Below are positions 7,981 through 16,700 of a stretch of 64,000 bases of DNA, one piece after another (positions within the stretch are counted from its first letter, which is position 1; each line of letters opens with the position of its first letter). Origin of the DNA: Paracoccus aestuarii (GTDB taxonomy: Bacteria; Pseudomonadota; Alphaproteobacteria; Rhodobacterales; Rhodobacteraceae). The notes under the pieces were generated by a model. It did no database searches, was not told the DNA's origin, and worked only from the letters and a program-made list of their open reading frames with translations. Made by a program: the position numbers and the translations under genes. Location: positions 1 to 64,000 of the forward strand of contig NZ_CP067170.1 of the NCBI RefSeq assembly GCF_028553885.1, given 5' to 3'.

Positions 7981-8303
7981 GGGTGGGTCCTTTCGCGGCG
8001 GCGCAGCAGGGGCAGGGTGACGACGGTGACCACCATGGCCAGCATCAGGACGGTCTGCATCAGAAAGAGCGCCGCCACCGCCGTCAGCGCCGCGGCCAGA
8101 CCCGCCAGCACCAGCGCCGCCCGCGACCGCCGCCACCGCGCCAGCCCGATCAGCGCCAGCGTGGCCACCGCCCCCAGCAGCGCAAGCCCCGCCCCGAGCG
8201 TGCCGTCCACGCCGGTATTGCCGAAGGGTGCGGTCAGCGCGATCAGCGCCATGACCGCACCCAGCCCCGCCGCGACCGGCGGCATGATGAAGAACCTGTC
8301 CAT
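7977..8303 (-). CDS. small membrane protein paired with PQQ dehydrogenase
   Basis: A 108-residue protein with about four hydrophobic segments, a cytoplasmic RWRRSR loop and a basic RRRERTHP tail. Its position directly upstream of an anchorless Gcd-type dehydrogenase, with stop and start overlapping, suggests it replaces the N-terminal membrane domain of the fused enzyme and gives access to ubiquinone; this is inference. The start is uncertain: ATG 8303 is only 8 bp from the -10 of the promoter, so the mRNA would be leaderless. ATG 8285 (seventh codon) has an AGG about 9 bp upstream and may be the real start. Confidence 0.65.
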   Translation of the reverse strand: MDRFFIMPPVAAGLGAVMALIALTAPFGNTGVDGTLGAGLALLGAVATLALIGLARWRRSRAALVLAGLAAALTAVAALFLMQTVLMLAMVVTVVTLPLLRRRERTHP

Positions 8304-8311
8304 GAGGGGCC

Positions 8312-8336
8312 AACCTGCGGATCACGCGAATGTTCC
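8312..8336 (-). promoter_or_regulatory. EcfG-type promoter for membrane protein/PQQ dehydrogenase unit
   Basis: On the minus strand GGAAC (8336-8332), 16-bp spacer, GGTT (8315-8312). It lies back to back with the plus-strand EcfG-like promoter at 8403. Confidence 0.7.
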
Positions 8337-8402
8337 CGATCGTGATCGCGGCGGCGCGCCGGGGCATATCGCCGCGCCCGCCGCATGACGGCCCGCGGCA
8401 CG

Positions 8403-8427
8403 GGAACATCCGGGCCGCCCCCCGGTT
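8403..8427 (+). promoter_or_regulatory. EcfG-type promoter upstream of small membrane protein
   Basis: GGAAC at 8403-8407, 16-bp spacer, GGTT at 8424-8427; -10 ends 35 bp before the ATG at 8463. Confidence 0.72.
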
Positions 8428-8462
8428 GGGCCCCCGACCACTGACGGAAAAAGGAACACCCC

Positions 8463-8636
8463 ATGGCCCAGGATCCCAAACCCAAGCGCGGCATGCCCCG
8501 GTCCATCCTCTATGCGATGATCCCGGGGGGCTTTCTGGTCCTCGTGCTGATCATGACGCTGACGGGATGGTTCTCGGCCGAGGAGCCCGCCCCCATGGCC
8601 GAGGCCCGCGAGGAGGCCGAGCAGCGCGACGACTGA
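8463..8636 (+). CDS. small single-pass membrane protein, stress-type promoter
   Basis: A 57-residue protein with a basic N-terminus (MAQDPKPKRGMPR), one hydrophobic helix (about residues 16-37, ending TLTGWF) and an acidic tail (AEAREEAEQRDD). The basic-in/acidic-out pattern predicts cytoplasmic N-terminus and periplasmic C-terminus. AAAAAGGA upstream gives a ribosome site. Preceded by an EcfG-like promoter and followed by a 320-bp non-coding stretch, so probably monocistronic. The family is not recognised. Confidence 0.6.
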   Translation: MAQDPKPKRGMPRSILYAMIPGGFLVLVLIMTLTGWFSAEEPAPMAEAREEAEQRDD

Positions 8637-8668
8637 TCGCCTGCGGCGGCGATGATCACAGGATTACC

Positions 8669-8777
8669 CTGACGGCGGTAAGCACAGATTGTGCGAAATC
8701 GTATCTGACAGCGGTCATGCGTTACGGGCGTTCTTAACGGGCGCAGCCGCGCTGCAATGCAGCGTTACCGCTGTCAG
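8669..8777. promoter_or_regulatory. repeat cluster in the 8637-8956 intergenic region
   Basis: CTGACGGCGGT (8669-8679), CTGACAGCGGT (8705-8715) and the exact inverse ACCGCTGTCAG (8767-8777): a direct repeat with one mismatch at a 36-bp step, and a perfect 11-bp inverted pair with a 51-bp loop. No gene lies between 8637 and 8956. Position upstream of the AraC gene fits an operator for that regulator or a DNA-looping site; unproven. Confidence 0.4.
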
Positions 8778-8956
8778 GGAATGATTGCTTCCCCCGGCAA
8801 TGATGATTTTTCGGCGCAGGCGGGCAAAAAAGTATCACTCTTTCCTTCGCCTCGTCGTAGAGGCCGCGACGGTGGCGGTGTAGCAAGGGACCATGCGCCA
8901 GAGGGAGGGGCACGGGCCGAGACCGGGCCCGGCCTTGGTGCGGGAAGGGAGGAAGG

Positions 8957-9841
8957 ATGCAGCCGGATCTGGAGCTTGTGCATATTCGCAAGGGGGAATC
9001 CTTTGCCGCATGGACGCATGGCTATCCGTTCCGCACCGTCCGTTGGCACTATCACCCGGAATACGAGGTCCATCTGGTCATCGCCACGACCGGCACATTC
9101 TATATCGGCGATCATGTCGGCGAATTCGGCCCCGGCCAGCTGATCATGACCGGTCCGAACCTGCCGCAGAACTGGATCAGCACGACCCAGCCCGGCCAGG
9201 TCGTCCCGCAGCGCACCGTGGTCATCCAGTTCCCCGAAGGGTTCGTCCAAACCGCCTGCGACGCCTTCCCCGAGATGGAGGGCGTGCGTGCCCTGCTGGA
9301 TCGCAGCCGCCGCGGGCTGCTGTTCGACAAGGCGACCGGCGCCGCCGTCAAGCCGCTGATGCTGGACCTGATCGAGGCGCGGGGCGTGCGCAGGCTGGGG
9401 CTGTTCTTCCAGGTGCTGGACCATCTGGTGACGGCGCGATCCGCGCAGACCCTGGCCAGCCTCAGCTTCGTGATGGGCATGGCGCGGGTCGAGGACAATG
9501 CCATGAACCGCGCCATCGGCCATCTGCGCGACAACCTGAACGAACCGCTGAGCGAGACCGAACTGGCCCGCCTGACCGGCCAGAGCCAGAGCGCCTTTTC
9601 CCGCGCCTTCAAGCGTCATACCGGCACCACGCTGGTGCGTTATCGCAACGAGCTGCGGATCGACCTGGCCGGCCACATGCTGCTGTCGGACCCCGATGCC
9701 AAGGTCGCCGACATCTGCTTCGACGTGGGCTTTTCCAACCTGTCGAACTTCAACCGCCATTTCCTCAAGCTGAAGCGCATGTCGCCGTCGGAATTCCGCG
9801 CGACCTTCGCCGCCAACCGGACGATCCGCATGGCCAGCTGA
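8957..9841 (+). CDS. AraC-family regulator of the pentitol operon
   Basis: A 294-residue transcriptional regulator. Residues 1-95 form a cupin-like sensing domain (WHYHPEYEVHLVIATTGTFYIGDH). Residues about 190-285 hold the two helix-turn-helix motifs: LSETELARLTGQSQSAFSRAFK, then VADICFDVGFSNLSNFNRHFLK, the AraC/XylS signature. Cupin-type AraC proteins bind a sugar or polyol and activate adjacent catabolic genes. The gene sits 88 bp upstream of the ABC transporter operon on the same strand, and a repeat cluster precedes it. The inducer is likely a pentitol or pentose, inferred from the neighbours. Confidence 0.85.
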   Translation: MQPDLELVHIRKGESFAAWTHGYPFRTVRWHYHPEYEVHLVIATTGTFYIGDHVGEFGPGQLIMTGPNLPQNWISTTQPGQVVPQRTVVIQFPEGFVQTACDAFPEMEGVRALLDRSRRGLLFDKATGAAVKPLMLDLIEARGVRRLGLFFQVLDHLVTARSAQTLASLSFVMGMARVEDNAMNRAIGHLRDNLNEPLSETELARLTGQSQSAFSRAFKRHTGTTLVRYRNELRIDLAGHMLLSDPDAKVADICFDVGFSNLSNFNRHFLKLKRMSPSEFRATFAANRTIRMAS

Positions 9842-9929
9842 GCCCGCCGCCACCGTGAAATTCCCGCGCCCGCCGCAGCCCGTGCCGCGTCGGCCGGGAT
9901 GACTTGTGACTGACCCAAGGGAGGAACCC

Positions 9930-10844
9930 ATGAAGACCTTGATGAAGACCGCATCCATCGCAGCGCTTGGCCTGGCCGGGGCGACCGGGATCGCCGCCGC
10001 CCAGGACAGCCTGAAGATCGGCATGACCTTTCAGGAGATGAACAACCCCTATTTCGTCTCGATGCAGGAGGCGCTGAACGAGGCCGCCGCCGCGATCGGG
10101 GCCGAGGTGGTGGTGACGGATGCCGGCCACAACGTCGCCAAGCAGATCTCGGATGTCGAGGACATGCTGCAGCAGGGCATCGACATCCTGCTGCTGAACC
10201 CGACCGACAGCGCGGGCGTCGAGGCGGCGGTCCGCATGGCCAAGGACCAGGGCGTGATCGTGGTCGCGGTCGATGCGAACGCGAACGGCCCGGTCGACAG
10301 CTTCGTCGGTTCCAAGAACCGCGACGCGGGCTATCAGTCCTGCAGCTATCTGGCCGAGGCGCTTGGCGGCGAGGGCGAGGTCGCGATCCTCGACGGGATC
10401 CCGGTCGTGCCGATCCTGGAGCGCGTCGAAGGCTGCCGCGAGGCGCTGGAGGAGCATGAGGGCATCACCTTGGTCGATACCCAGAACGGCCGCCAGGACC
10501 GTTCGGTCGCGCTTGGCGTGGTCGAGAACATGATCCAGTCGCATCCGAACCTGGCCGGCATCTTCTCGGTCAATGACGGTGGCGCGATGGGTGCGCTGGC
10601 TGCGATCCAGGGATCGGGGCGCGACATCAAGCTGACCTCGGTCGACGGCGCGCCCGAGGCTGTGCAGGCCATCGCCGATGGCGGGCCCTTCATCCAGACC
10701 ACCGCGCAATTCCCGCGCGATCAGGTCCGCGTGGGTCTGGGCATGGCGCTGGCGCAGTACTGGGGCGCGCGCGTGGTGCCGTCCGAGGTGCCGATCGACG
10801 TCCGCACAGTGGATGCGGAAAACGCCGCCGATTTCAGCTGGTAA
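9930..10844 (+). CDS. ribose-type ABC transporter substrate-binding protein
   Basis: A 304-residue periplasmic protein with signal peptide [20 protein letters not shown] and cleavage after AAA. The mature part begins [17 protein letters not shown], typical of the RbsB/peripla_BP_4 family (CUT2), with [15 protein letters not shown] and [15 protein letters not shown] hinge and ligand segments. GGGAGGAACCC gives a strong ribosome site for ATG 9930. It is the first gene of an operon with RbsA- and RbsC-like subunits and pentulose metabolism enzymes, so its ligand is probably ribitol or a related pentitol rather than ribose; this is inferred from the enzymes downstream. Confidence 0.9.
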   Translation: MKTLMKTASIAALGLAGATGIAAAQDSLKIGMTFQEMNNPYFVSMQEALNEAAAAIGAEVVVTDAGHNVAKQISDVEDMLQQGIDILLLNPTDSAGVEAAVRMAKDQGVIVVAVDANANGPVDSFVGSKNRDAGYQSCSYLAEALGGEGEVAILDGIPVVPILERVEGCREALEEHEGITLVDTQNGRQDRSVALGVVENMIQSHPNLAGIFSVNDGGAMGALAAIQGSGRDIKLTSVDGAPEAVQAIADGGPFIQTTAQFPRDQVRVGLGMALAQYWGARVVPSEVPIDVRTVDAENAADFSW

Positions 10845-10851
10845 GACCAAG

Positions 10852-10878
10852 GGCCGCGCCCCCCGCCGGGGCGCGGCC
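10852..10878 (+). terminator. intercistronic GC hairpin after the binding-protein gene
   Basis: An 11-bp perfect stem (10852-10862 with 10868-10878) and 5-nt loop, directly after the binding-protein stop and 18 bp before the ATPase start. It has no U-run, so it is better read as an mRNA-stabilising or partial-terminator hairpin that keeps the binding protein in excess over the membrane complex. Confidence 0.55.
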
Positions 10879-10896
10879 GATCAACGGAGGCGCAAG

Positions 10897-12399
10897 ATGC
10901 TGGCACTCAAGGACATCCGCAAAAGCTTCGGCCCGATCGAGGTCCTGCACGGCGTCGATCTGGAGGTCCGCGCGGGCGAGGTCCACGCGTTGCTGGGCGA
11001 GAACGGCGCCGGCAAGTCCACGCTGATGAAGATCGTCAGCGGCATCATCCAGCCCAGTGCCGGCACGATCACCATCGACGGCCAGGGCCGCCACTTCGCC
11101 AATTACGACGAGGCCATCGCCGCCGGCGTCGGCATCGTCTTTCAGGAATTCAGCCTGATCCCCTATCTGACCGCGGTCGAGAACATGTTCCTGGCGCGCG
11201 AGATCAAGACCCGCTTCGGCCTTCTGGACCGCCGCGCCATGCGGACCCGCGCGCATGAGATCCTGCGCCGGCTGGAGGTCGACCTGCCGCTGGACGTGCC
11301 CATCGCGCGCCTGTCCGTGGCCGAACAGCAATTCGTCGAGATCGCCAAGGCCCTGTCGCTGGACGCCCGCATCCTGGTCCTGGACGAACCCACCGCGACC
11401 CTGACCCCGGCCGAGACCGAGCGCCTGTTCAAGGTCATGCGCGAACTGCGCGCGGCGGGCGTGGCCATCGTCTTCATCTCGCACCATCTGGAGGAGATCT
11501 TCGAGATCTGCGACCGCATCACCGTGCTGCGCGACGGTGAATATGTGGGCAGCACCGCCGTCGCCGATGTCACCACCGACCGGCTGGTCGAGATGATGGT
11601 CGGCCGCCGGATCGAGAACAGCGTTCCCCCCAAACCCGTCCCCGATCCCGCCGCCCCCGTCGTGCTGGAGGTGACCGAGCTGCAACTGCGTCGCGGCGGT
11701 CCGGTGTCCAGTTTCCAACTGCGCGCGGGCGAGATTCTGGGCTTTGCCGGGCTGGTCGGATCGGGGCGGACCGAGACCGTGCTGTCCATGCTGGGCGAAT
11801 ACCCGGCCGCGCGCTGCACGCTGCGCGTGGACGGGGCCGAGCGTCGGCTGCGCGATCCGGCCGACGGGCTGATGCACGGCATCGGCCTTTTGCCCGAAAG
11901 CCGCAAGGAACAGGGGCTGATCACCAGCTTCTCGATCCTGCAGAACGTGTCGCTGAACAATTACGGCAAATATCGTCGCGGGCACTGGTTCATCGATTTC
12001 AAGAAGGAACGCGCCTGCACCCAGACCGCGATGGAGCAGGTCCGTGTCAAGGCACAGGGCGCGCAGGCCCGCGTCGACACCCTGTCGGGCGGCAACCAGC
12101 AGAAGGTCGTCATCGCCCGCTGGCTGAACCACCAGATGCGCGTCCTGATCTTCGACGAGCCGACGCGCGGCATCGATGTCGGCGCCAAAGCGGAAATCTA
12201 TCAGCTGATGCGCGAATTCACGGCGCAGGGCTTTGCCATCATCATGATCTCGTCCGAGCTGCCCGAGGTGATCGGCATGGCCGATCGCGTCTGCGTCTTC
12301 CGGTCCGGCGGCATCACCGCCACCGTCGAGGGCGCGGCCATCACCTCGGAGGAGATCATGACCCACGCCACCACCGGAAAGGTCCACCATGTCGCATGA
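10897..12399 (+). CDS. ribose-type ABC transporter ATPase (two-domain)
   Basis: A 500-residue RbsA-like ATPase with tandem nucleotide-binding domains. The first half has Walker [10 protein letters not shown] (about 36-44), a signature region [17 protein letters not shown] and Walker [12 protein letters not shown]. The second has a degenerate Walker A (GLVGSGRTE), signature LSGGNQQKV and Walker [17 protein letters not shown]. This asymmetry is normal for the family. ATG 10897 follows an ACGGAGG ribosome site. The 3' end overlaps the permease start by 11 bp. It powers uptake of the sugar or polyol bound by the preceding protein. Confidence 0.92.
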   Translation: MLALKDIRKSFGPIEVLHGVDLEVRAGEVHALLGENGAGKSTLMKIVSGIIQPSAGTITIDGQGRHFANYDEAIAAGVGIVFQEFSLIPYLTAVENMFLAREIKTRFGLLDRRAMRTRAHEILRRLEVDLPLDVPIARLSVAEQQFVEIAKALSLDARILVLDEPTATLTPAETERLFKVMRELRAAGVAIVFISHHLEEIFEICDRITVLRDGEYVGSTAVADVTTDRLVEMMVGRRIENSVPPKPVPDPAAPVVLEVTELQLRRGGPVSSFQLRAGEILGFAGLVGSGRTETVLSMLGEYPAARCTLRVDGAERRLRDPADGLMHGIGLLPESRKEQGLITSFSILQNVSLNNYGKYRRGHWFIDFKKERACTQTAMEQVRVKAQGAQARVDTLSGGNQQKVVIARWLNHQMRVLIFDEPTRGIDVGAKAEIYQLMREFTAQGFAIIMISSELPEVIGMADRVCVFRSGGITATVEGAAITSEEIMTHATTGKVHHVA

Positions 12400-13372
12400 T
12401 GCCAATATCGGCGCCCCCGCCAAGGCACGCGCGCGCCAGTCCGCGCTGGACTGGCTGTTCCATTCGCCGCTGGCGCTGCCGCTGGTCGGGCTGATCGTCG
12501 TCTCGACCCTGATGGCCTTTGCCAGCGACAATTTCTTCACCGTGAACAACATCCTGAACGTGCTGCGGCAGGTCTCGGTCGTCGGGATCCTGGCGGTGGG
12601 GATGACCTTCGTCATCCTGACCGGCGGGATCGATCTGTCGGTGGGCGCGGTCATGGCGCTGGCCGGGACCATCGCAGCGGGGCTGATGGTGAATATGGGG
12701 CTGCATGGCGGGATCGGCCTGCTGGCGGCACTTGGCGTGGGTGTGGGCCTTGGCCTTTTCAACGGGGCGCTGGTCGCGTGGGGCAAGATGCCCGCGATCA
12801 TCGTGACGTTGGCGACGATGGGCATCGCGCGGGGCCTCGGCCTCATCTATTCGGGAGGCTACCCGATCAGCGGGCTGCCGGGTTGGGTGTCCTGGTTCGG
12901 GGTCGGCCGCGTGGGCATCGTGCCGGTGCCGGTCATCATCATGGTCATCGTCTATGCGCTGGCCTGGGTGCTGTTGCAGCGCACCGCCTTCGGCCGCCAT
13001 GTCTATGCCATCGGCGGGAACGAGACCGCGGCGCGCCTGTCTGGCGTGCGCACCCGGCTGATCAAGCTGGCGGTCTTCGGCATCTCGGGCCTGACGGCGG
13101 CGATCGCGGCCATCGTGCTGACCGGCCGGCTGATGAGCGGCCAGCCCAATGCCGGCGTCGGATTCGAGCTGGACGCCATCGCCGCCGTGGTCCTGGGCGG
13201 CACGGCCATCGCCGGTGGGCGGGGGCTGATCCTCGGCACGCTGATCGGGGCGGTGCTGCTGGGCATCCTGAACAACGGGCTGAACCTGATGGGCATCAAC
13301 CCCTATATGCAGGACGTCATCAAGGGTCTGATCATCCTGCTGGCCATCTATATCGGGCGGGAGTGGCGCTGA
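12389..13372 (+). CDS. ribose-type ABC transporter permease
   Basis: A 327-residue RbsC-like inner-membrane permease with about eight to ten hydrophobic segments and the family motifs [16 protein letters not shown] (about 71-86), RLSGV and [12 protein letters not shown] near the C-terminus. The start overlaps the ATPase gene, and the stop overlaps the kinase start (TGATG), so the three are translationally coupled. Works as a dimer with the two-domain ATPase to import the pentitol or pentose. Confidence 0.92.
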   Translation: MSHDANIGAPAKARARQSALDWLFHSPLALPLVGLIVVSTLMAFASDNFFTVNNILNVLRQVSVVGILAVGMTFVILTGGIDLSVGAVMALAGTIAAGLMVNMGLHGGIGLLAALGVGVGLGLFNGALVAWGKMPAIIVTLATMGIARGLGLIYSGGYPISGLPGWVSWFGVGRVGIVPVPVIIMVIVYALAWVLLQRTAFGRHVYAIGGNETAARLSGVRTRLIKLAVFGISGLTAAIAAIVLTGRLMSGQPNAGVGFELDAIAAVVLGGTAIAGGRGLILGTLIGAVLLGILNNGLNLMGINPYMQDVIKGLIILLAIYIGREWR

Positions 13373-14958
13373 TGGAGGGCTATGTCATCGGCGTGGATGT
13401 CGGCACCGGATCGGCGCGGGCCGGGGTCTTCGACGGGCGCGGCGCGATGCTGGCCTCGGCCAGGCGGGACATCGCGATGCACCGCCCCTCGGGCGACATC
13501 GCCGAACAGTCCAGCGCCCAGATCTGGGACGCCGTCTGCGCCGCGGTGGCCGAGGCGGTGGGTGCCGCGGGCATCGATCCCACGTCCGTGCGGGGCATCG
13601 GGTTCGATGCGACCTGTTCGCTGGTCGTCGCGGGCGATCTGCCCGGCGGGGTGGGCGATGACGCCCATCCCGAACGCGACATCATCGTCTGGATGGATCA
13701 CCGCGCCAAGGATCAGGCCGCGCGCATCAATGCGGGCGATCACGCGGTGCTGGCCTATGTCGGTGGGCGCATCTCGCCCGAGATGGAGACGCCCAAGCTG
13801 CTGTGGCTGCGCGAGAACCGCCCCGCGGTCTATGCCGCCGCCCGCCACTTCTTCGACCTGACCGATTTCCTGACCTGGAAGGCGACGGGCAGTGCCGCGC
13901 GCTCGATCTGCACGGTGACCTGCAAATGGACCTATCTGGCGCATGAGGGGCGGTGGGACGCGGCGTATCTCCGCGCCATTGGCCTCGGCGATCTGGCCGA
14001 CGAGGGCTTTTCGCGCATCGGGACCGAGGTTGTTACGCCCGGCACCCCCCTCGGCGCGGGCCTGACGGCCGAGGCGGCTGCGGCGATGGGTTTGCGCCCC
14101 GGCACGGCGGTGGCGGCGGGGCTGATCGACGCCCATGCGGGCGGGATCGGCACGGTCGCGGCGGCGGGCGATCCGGTGGACTCGCTCGGCTATGTCTTCG
14201 GCACCTCGTCCTGCACGATGACGACGACGCGCGATCCGGCCTTCGTGCCGGGGGTCTGGGGGCCCTATTTCTCGGCCATGGTGCCCGGCATGTGGCTGAA
14301 CGAGGGCGGGCAATCGGTCGCGGGGGCGGCCATCGACCAGTTGATCCGCATGCACCCCGCCCATGGCGAGGCGCTGGACCGGGCGGCGGGGCGGTCGCTG
14401 CCCGAATGGCTGGCCGATCAGGCAGGCGACGCCGCGCGCGCGGTCGAGGATGCGGGCCATCTGCATGTGGTCCCCGAATTTCTGGGTAACCGCGCCCCCT
14501 TTGCCGATCCGCAGGCGCGGGCCGTGGTGATGGGGCAGGGGATGGATGCGGGCATCGCGTCGCTGATCCGGCTCTATGTGGCGGGGCTGTGCGGGCTTGG
14601 CTACGGGCTGCGCCAGATCATCGAGACCCAGGCCGATCATGGCGCCCCGGTCCGCCGCATCGCGATCAGCGGCGGCGCGGGCCGGCATCCGCTGATCCGC
14701 CAGCTGCTGGCCGATGCGACGGGCCTGCCGGTCGATTGCGCCGAATGCGACGAGCCTGTGCTGCTGGGCGCGGCCATGCTGGGGGCGGTGGCCTCGGGCG
14801 GCTATCCCGATCTTGCGCGCGCCATGCCCGCCATGTCCCGCGTCGCGCGGACCCATGACCCTGCGACGGGCCGGACCCGCGCCCTGCACGAGGCGCGCTT
14901 TGCCGCCTTTGTCACATTGCAGGACACCGCGCGCCAGATCCGCGCCCGGATGCCCTGA
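13372..14958 (+). CDS. FGGY-family pentulose kinase, probably D-ribulokinase
   Basis: A 528-residue sugar kinase with both actin-like halves: [21 protein letters not shown] (phosphate-binding loop 1), GIGFDATCSLV, WMDHRAKDQA, and the C-terminal ATP site ISGGAGRHPLIRQLLADATG. Length and motifs such as FGTSSCTM and WGPYFSAMVPGMWLNEGGQS match the FGGY pentulose-kinase group (TIGR01315 type), whose members phosphorylate D-ribulose or other pentuloses. In this operon it would convert the ketopentose made by the dehydrogenases into its 5-phosphate for the pentose phosphate pathway. The exact pentulose is uncertain. Confidence 0.85.
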   Translation: MEGYVIGVDVGTGSARAGVFDGRGAMLASARRDIAMHRPSGDIAEQSSAQIWDAVCAAVAEAVGAAGIDPTSVRGIGFDATCSLVVAGDLPGGVGDDAHPERDIIVWMDHRAKDQAARINAGDHAVLAYVGGRISPEMETPKLLWLRENRPAVYAAARHFFDLTDFLTWKATGSAARSICTVTCKWTYLAHEGRWDAAYLRAIGLGDLADEGFSRIGTEVVTPGTPLGAGLTAEAAAAMGLRPGTAVAAGLIDAHAGGIGTVAAAGDPVDSLGYVFGTSSCTMTTTRDPAFVPGVWGPYFSAMVPGMWLNEGGQSVAGAAIDQLIRMHPAHGEALDRAAGRSLPEWLADQAGDAARAVEDAGHLHVVPEFLGNRAPFADPQARAVVMGQGMDAGIASLIRLYVAGLCGLGYGLRQIIETQADHGAPVRRIAISGGAGRHPLIRQLLADATGLPVDCAECDEPVLLGAAMLGAVASGGYPDLARAMPAMSRVARTHDPATGRTRALHEARFAAFVTLQDTARQIRARMP

Positions 14959-14978
14959 TCCATTTCCCAGAGGTTCAC

Positions 14979-15698
14979 ATGCAATTCACCGGCAAGACGG
15001 TCATCATCACCGGCGCGGGCAAGGGCATCGGCCGCGCCACAGCCCAGCTGCTGGCCGCGCGGGGCGCAAGTGTGCGCGCCATCAGCCGCACCAAGGCCGA
15101 TCTGGACAGCCTCGGCGCGGGCTGCACCGGCATCGTCGCGGACCTGTCGGACCCCGCCGCCGCCCGCCGCGCCATGGCCGAAGCGGGCCGGGCCGATCAC
15201 CTGGTCAACTGCGCGGGGACCAATGTGCTGGAAAGCCTGATCGCGCTGTCCGATGCGGGCTATGACACGGTCATGGACATCAACCTGCGCAGCGCCCTGA
15301 TCTGCGCGCAGGACTTCGCGCGCGACCGGATCGCGGCCGGGGGCGGGGGCGTCATCGTCAACGTCACCAGCATCGCGGGCCATCGCGGTTTCGCCGATCA
15401 CGTCGCCTATGCGGCCTCGAAGGCCGGGCTGGAGGGGGCGACCCGCGTCATGGCGCGCGAGCTTGGCCCCCACGGCATCCGCGTCGCGGCCATCGCCCCC
15501 ACCGTCACCATGACCGAACTGGCCGCCGCCGCCTGGAGCGACCCGGCCAAAAAGGACCCGATGATGGCCCGCCACCCGATGGGCCGCTTTGCCGAGGCCG
15601 AGGATGTCGCCCGCGCCATCGCGCTGCTGCTGTCGGACGACGCCGCGATGATCACCGGGGCCGTCCTGCCGCTGGATGGCGGCTTCCTGGCCGTTTGA
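14979..15698 (+). CDS. L-xylulose reductase-like short-chain dehydrogenase
   Basis: A 239-residue SDR with cofactor loop TGAGKGIGRAT, NCAGTN in place of the usual NNAG, catalytic Ser in NVTSIAGH and YAASK. The pattern ELGPHGIRVAAIAPTVTMTE and RHPMGRFAEAEDVARAI closely resembles dicarbonyl/L-xylulose reductases, which interconvert xylitol and L-xylulose. It lies 20 bp after the kinase gene. Together with the next SDR it lets the operon handle more than one pentitol, or one pentitol with two oxidation steps. Substrate is inferred from resemblance. Confidence 0.75.
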   Translation: MQFTGKTVIITGAGKGIGRATAQLLAARGASVRAISRTKADLDSLGAGCTGIVADLSDPAAARRAMAEAGRADHLVNCAGTNVLESLIALSDAGYDTVMDINLRSALICAQDFARDRIAAGGGGVIVNVTSIAGHRGFADHVAYAASKAGLEGATRVMARELGPHGIRVAAIAPTVTMTELAAAAWSDPAKKDPMMARHPMGRFAEAEDVARAIALLLSDDAAMITGAVLPLDGGFLAV

Positions 15699-15724
15699 AC
15701 ACCATCATTTCCAAGGAGAAGACC

Positions 15725-16453
15725 ATGTCCGAATCCCTCAGCGGCAAGATCGCCGCGATCACCGGCGCGGCCTCGGGCATCGGGCTGGCCGCCACGCGCG
15801 CCCTGCTGGATGCGGGCGCGCGGGTCGTGATGATCGACCGCAACGCCGAGGCGCTGGACCAGCTGGCGCGCGAGCTGGGCGGCGATGTGGTCACGCAGGT
15901 CACCGATCTGCTGGACCCGGCCAGCTGCGACGCGATGGTGCCCGAGGTGCTGGCCAAGGTCGGCCATCTGGACATCATGCTCTGCAATGCAGGCAGCTAT
16001 ATCGGCGGTGATCTGAAGGATACCGATCCGGCGGCCATCGACCGGATGCTGAACCTGAACGTCAATGCGGTCATCAAGAACGTCCATGCCGTCGCCCCGC
16101 ACATGACCGGGCGCGGCACGGGCGACATCATCGTCACCTGTTCCATCGCGGGCCACGCGCCGATCCATGTCGAGCCGGTCTATTCCGCCTCCAAATGGGC
16201 GGTGACGTGCTTCGTGCAGACGATGCGGCGGCAGCTGATGGGCCAGGGCGTGCGCGTGGCGCAGGTCTCGCCCGGTCCGGTCGTCTCGGCCCTGCTGTCG
16301 GACTGGGAGCCCGAGCGGCTGCAGCGGATGAAGGATGCCGGAGCCTTAATGGAGCCGGAGGAGGTGTCGGACGCGATGATCTATATGCTGACGCGGCCGC
16401 GCAACGTCACGGTCCGCGACATGATCGTGCTGCCCAGCATGTTCGACATCTGA
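15725..16453 (+). CDS. ribitol 2-dehydrogenase-like SDR
   Basis: A 242-residue SDR: TGAASGIGLAATRALL cofactor loop, CNAGSYIGGDL, Ser in VTCSIAGHAPI, catalytic YSASKWAV, and the C-terminal PRNVTVRDMIVLPSMFDI. The last element and the MLNLNVNAVIKNVHAV stretch fit ribitol 2-dehydrogenase, which makes D-ribulose from ribitol with NAD+. ATG 15725 follows an AAGGAG site by 6 bp. With the D-ribulokinase-like gene upstream this gives the route ribitol to D-ribulose to D-ribulose 5-phosphate. It is the last gene of the operon; the following 247 bp to the convergent operon contain no recognisable gene or strong terminator. Confidence 0.8.
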   Translation: MSESLSGKIAAITGAASGIGLAATRALLDAGARVVMIDRNAEALDQLARELGGDVVTQVTDLLDPASCDAMVPEVLAKVGHLDIMLCNAGSYIGGDLKDTDPAAIDRMLNLNVNAVIKNVHAVAPHMTGRGTGDIIVTCSIAGHAPIHVEPVYSASKWAVTCFVQTMRRQLMGQGVRVAQVSPGPVVSALLSDWEPERLQRMKDAGALMEPEEVSDAMIYMLTRPRNVTVRDMIVLPSMFDI

Positions 16454-16700
16454 TCCCTGCCGCGACGCGACGCCTTTGGACAGGTGCCTGTGCAAGGGGC
16501 GGCTTCAGCGCATATCCGGCTGCGGCCACGGTGTTTCGCGTCAGCTTGGCGAATCTTGCCAATCTGAATGCTTTAGGAACGTCGCGGTCCCGTATGGTTC
16601 GACGAAACGCGTGTGCGTGCGGTCGCCATTCGCGACTGTGCCGGTGGTGATTCGGCACAGACGGATCGGGTCGGCGAAGTCTGCAGCCGCCACGCAGGCA

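Noticed and set aside
16574..16598. GGAAC-N15-GGTT on the plus strand after the ribitol dehydrogenase gene
   Set aside because: The spacer is 15 bp instead of 16-17, and no plus-strand gene follows; only the convergent RiPP-like operon lies downstream.
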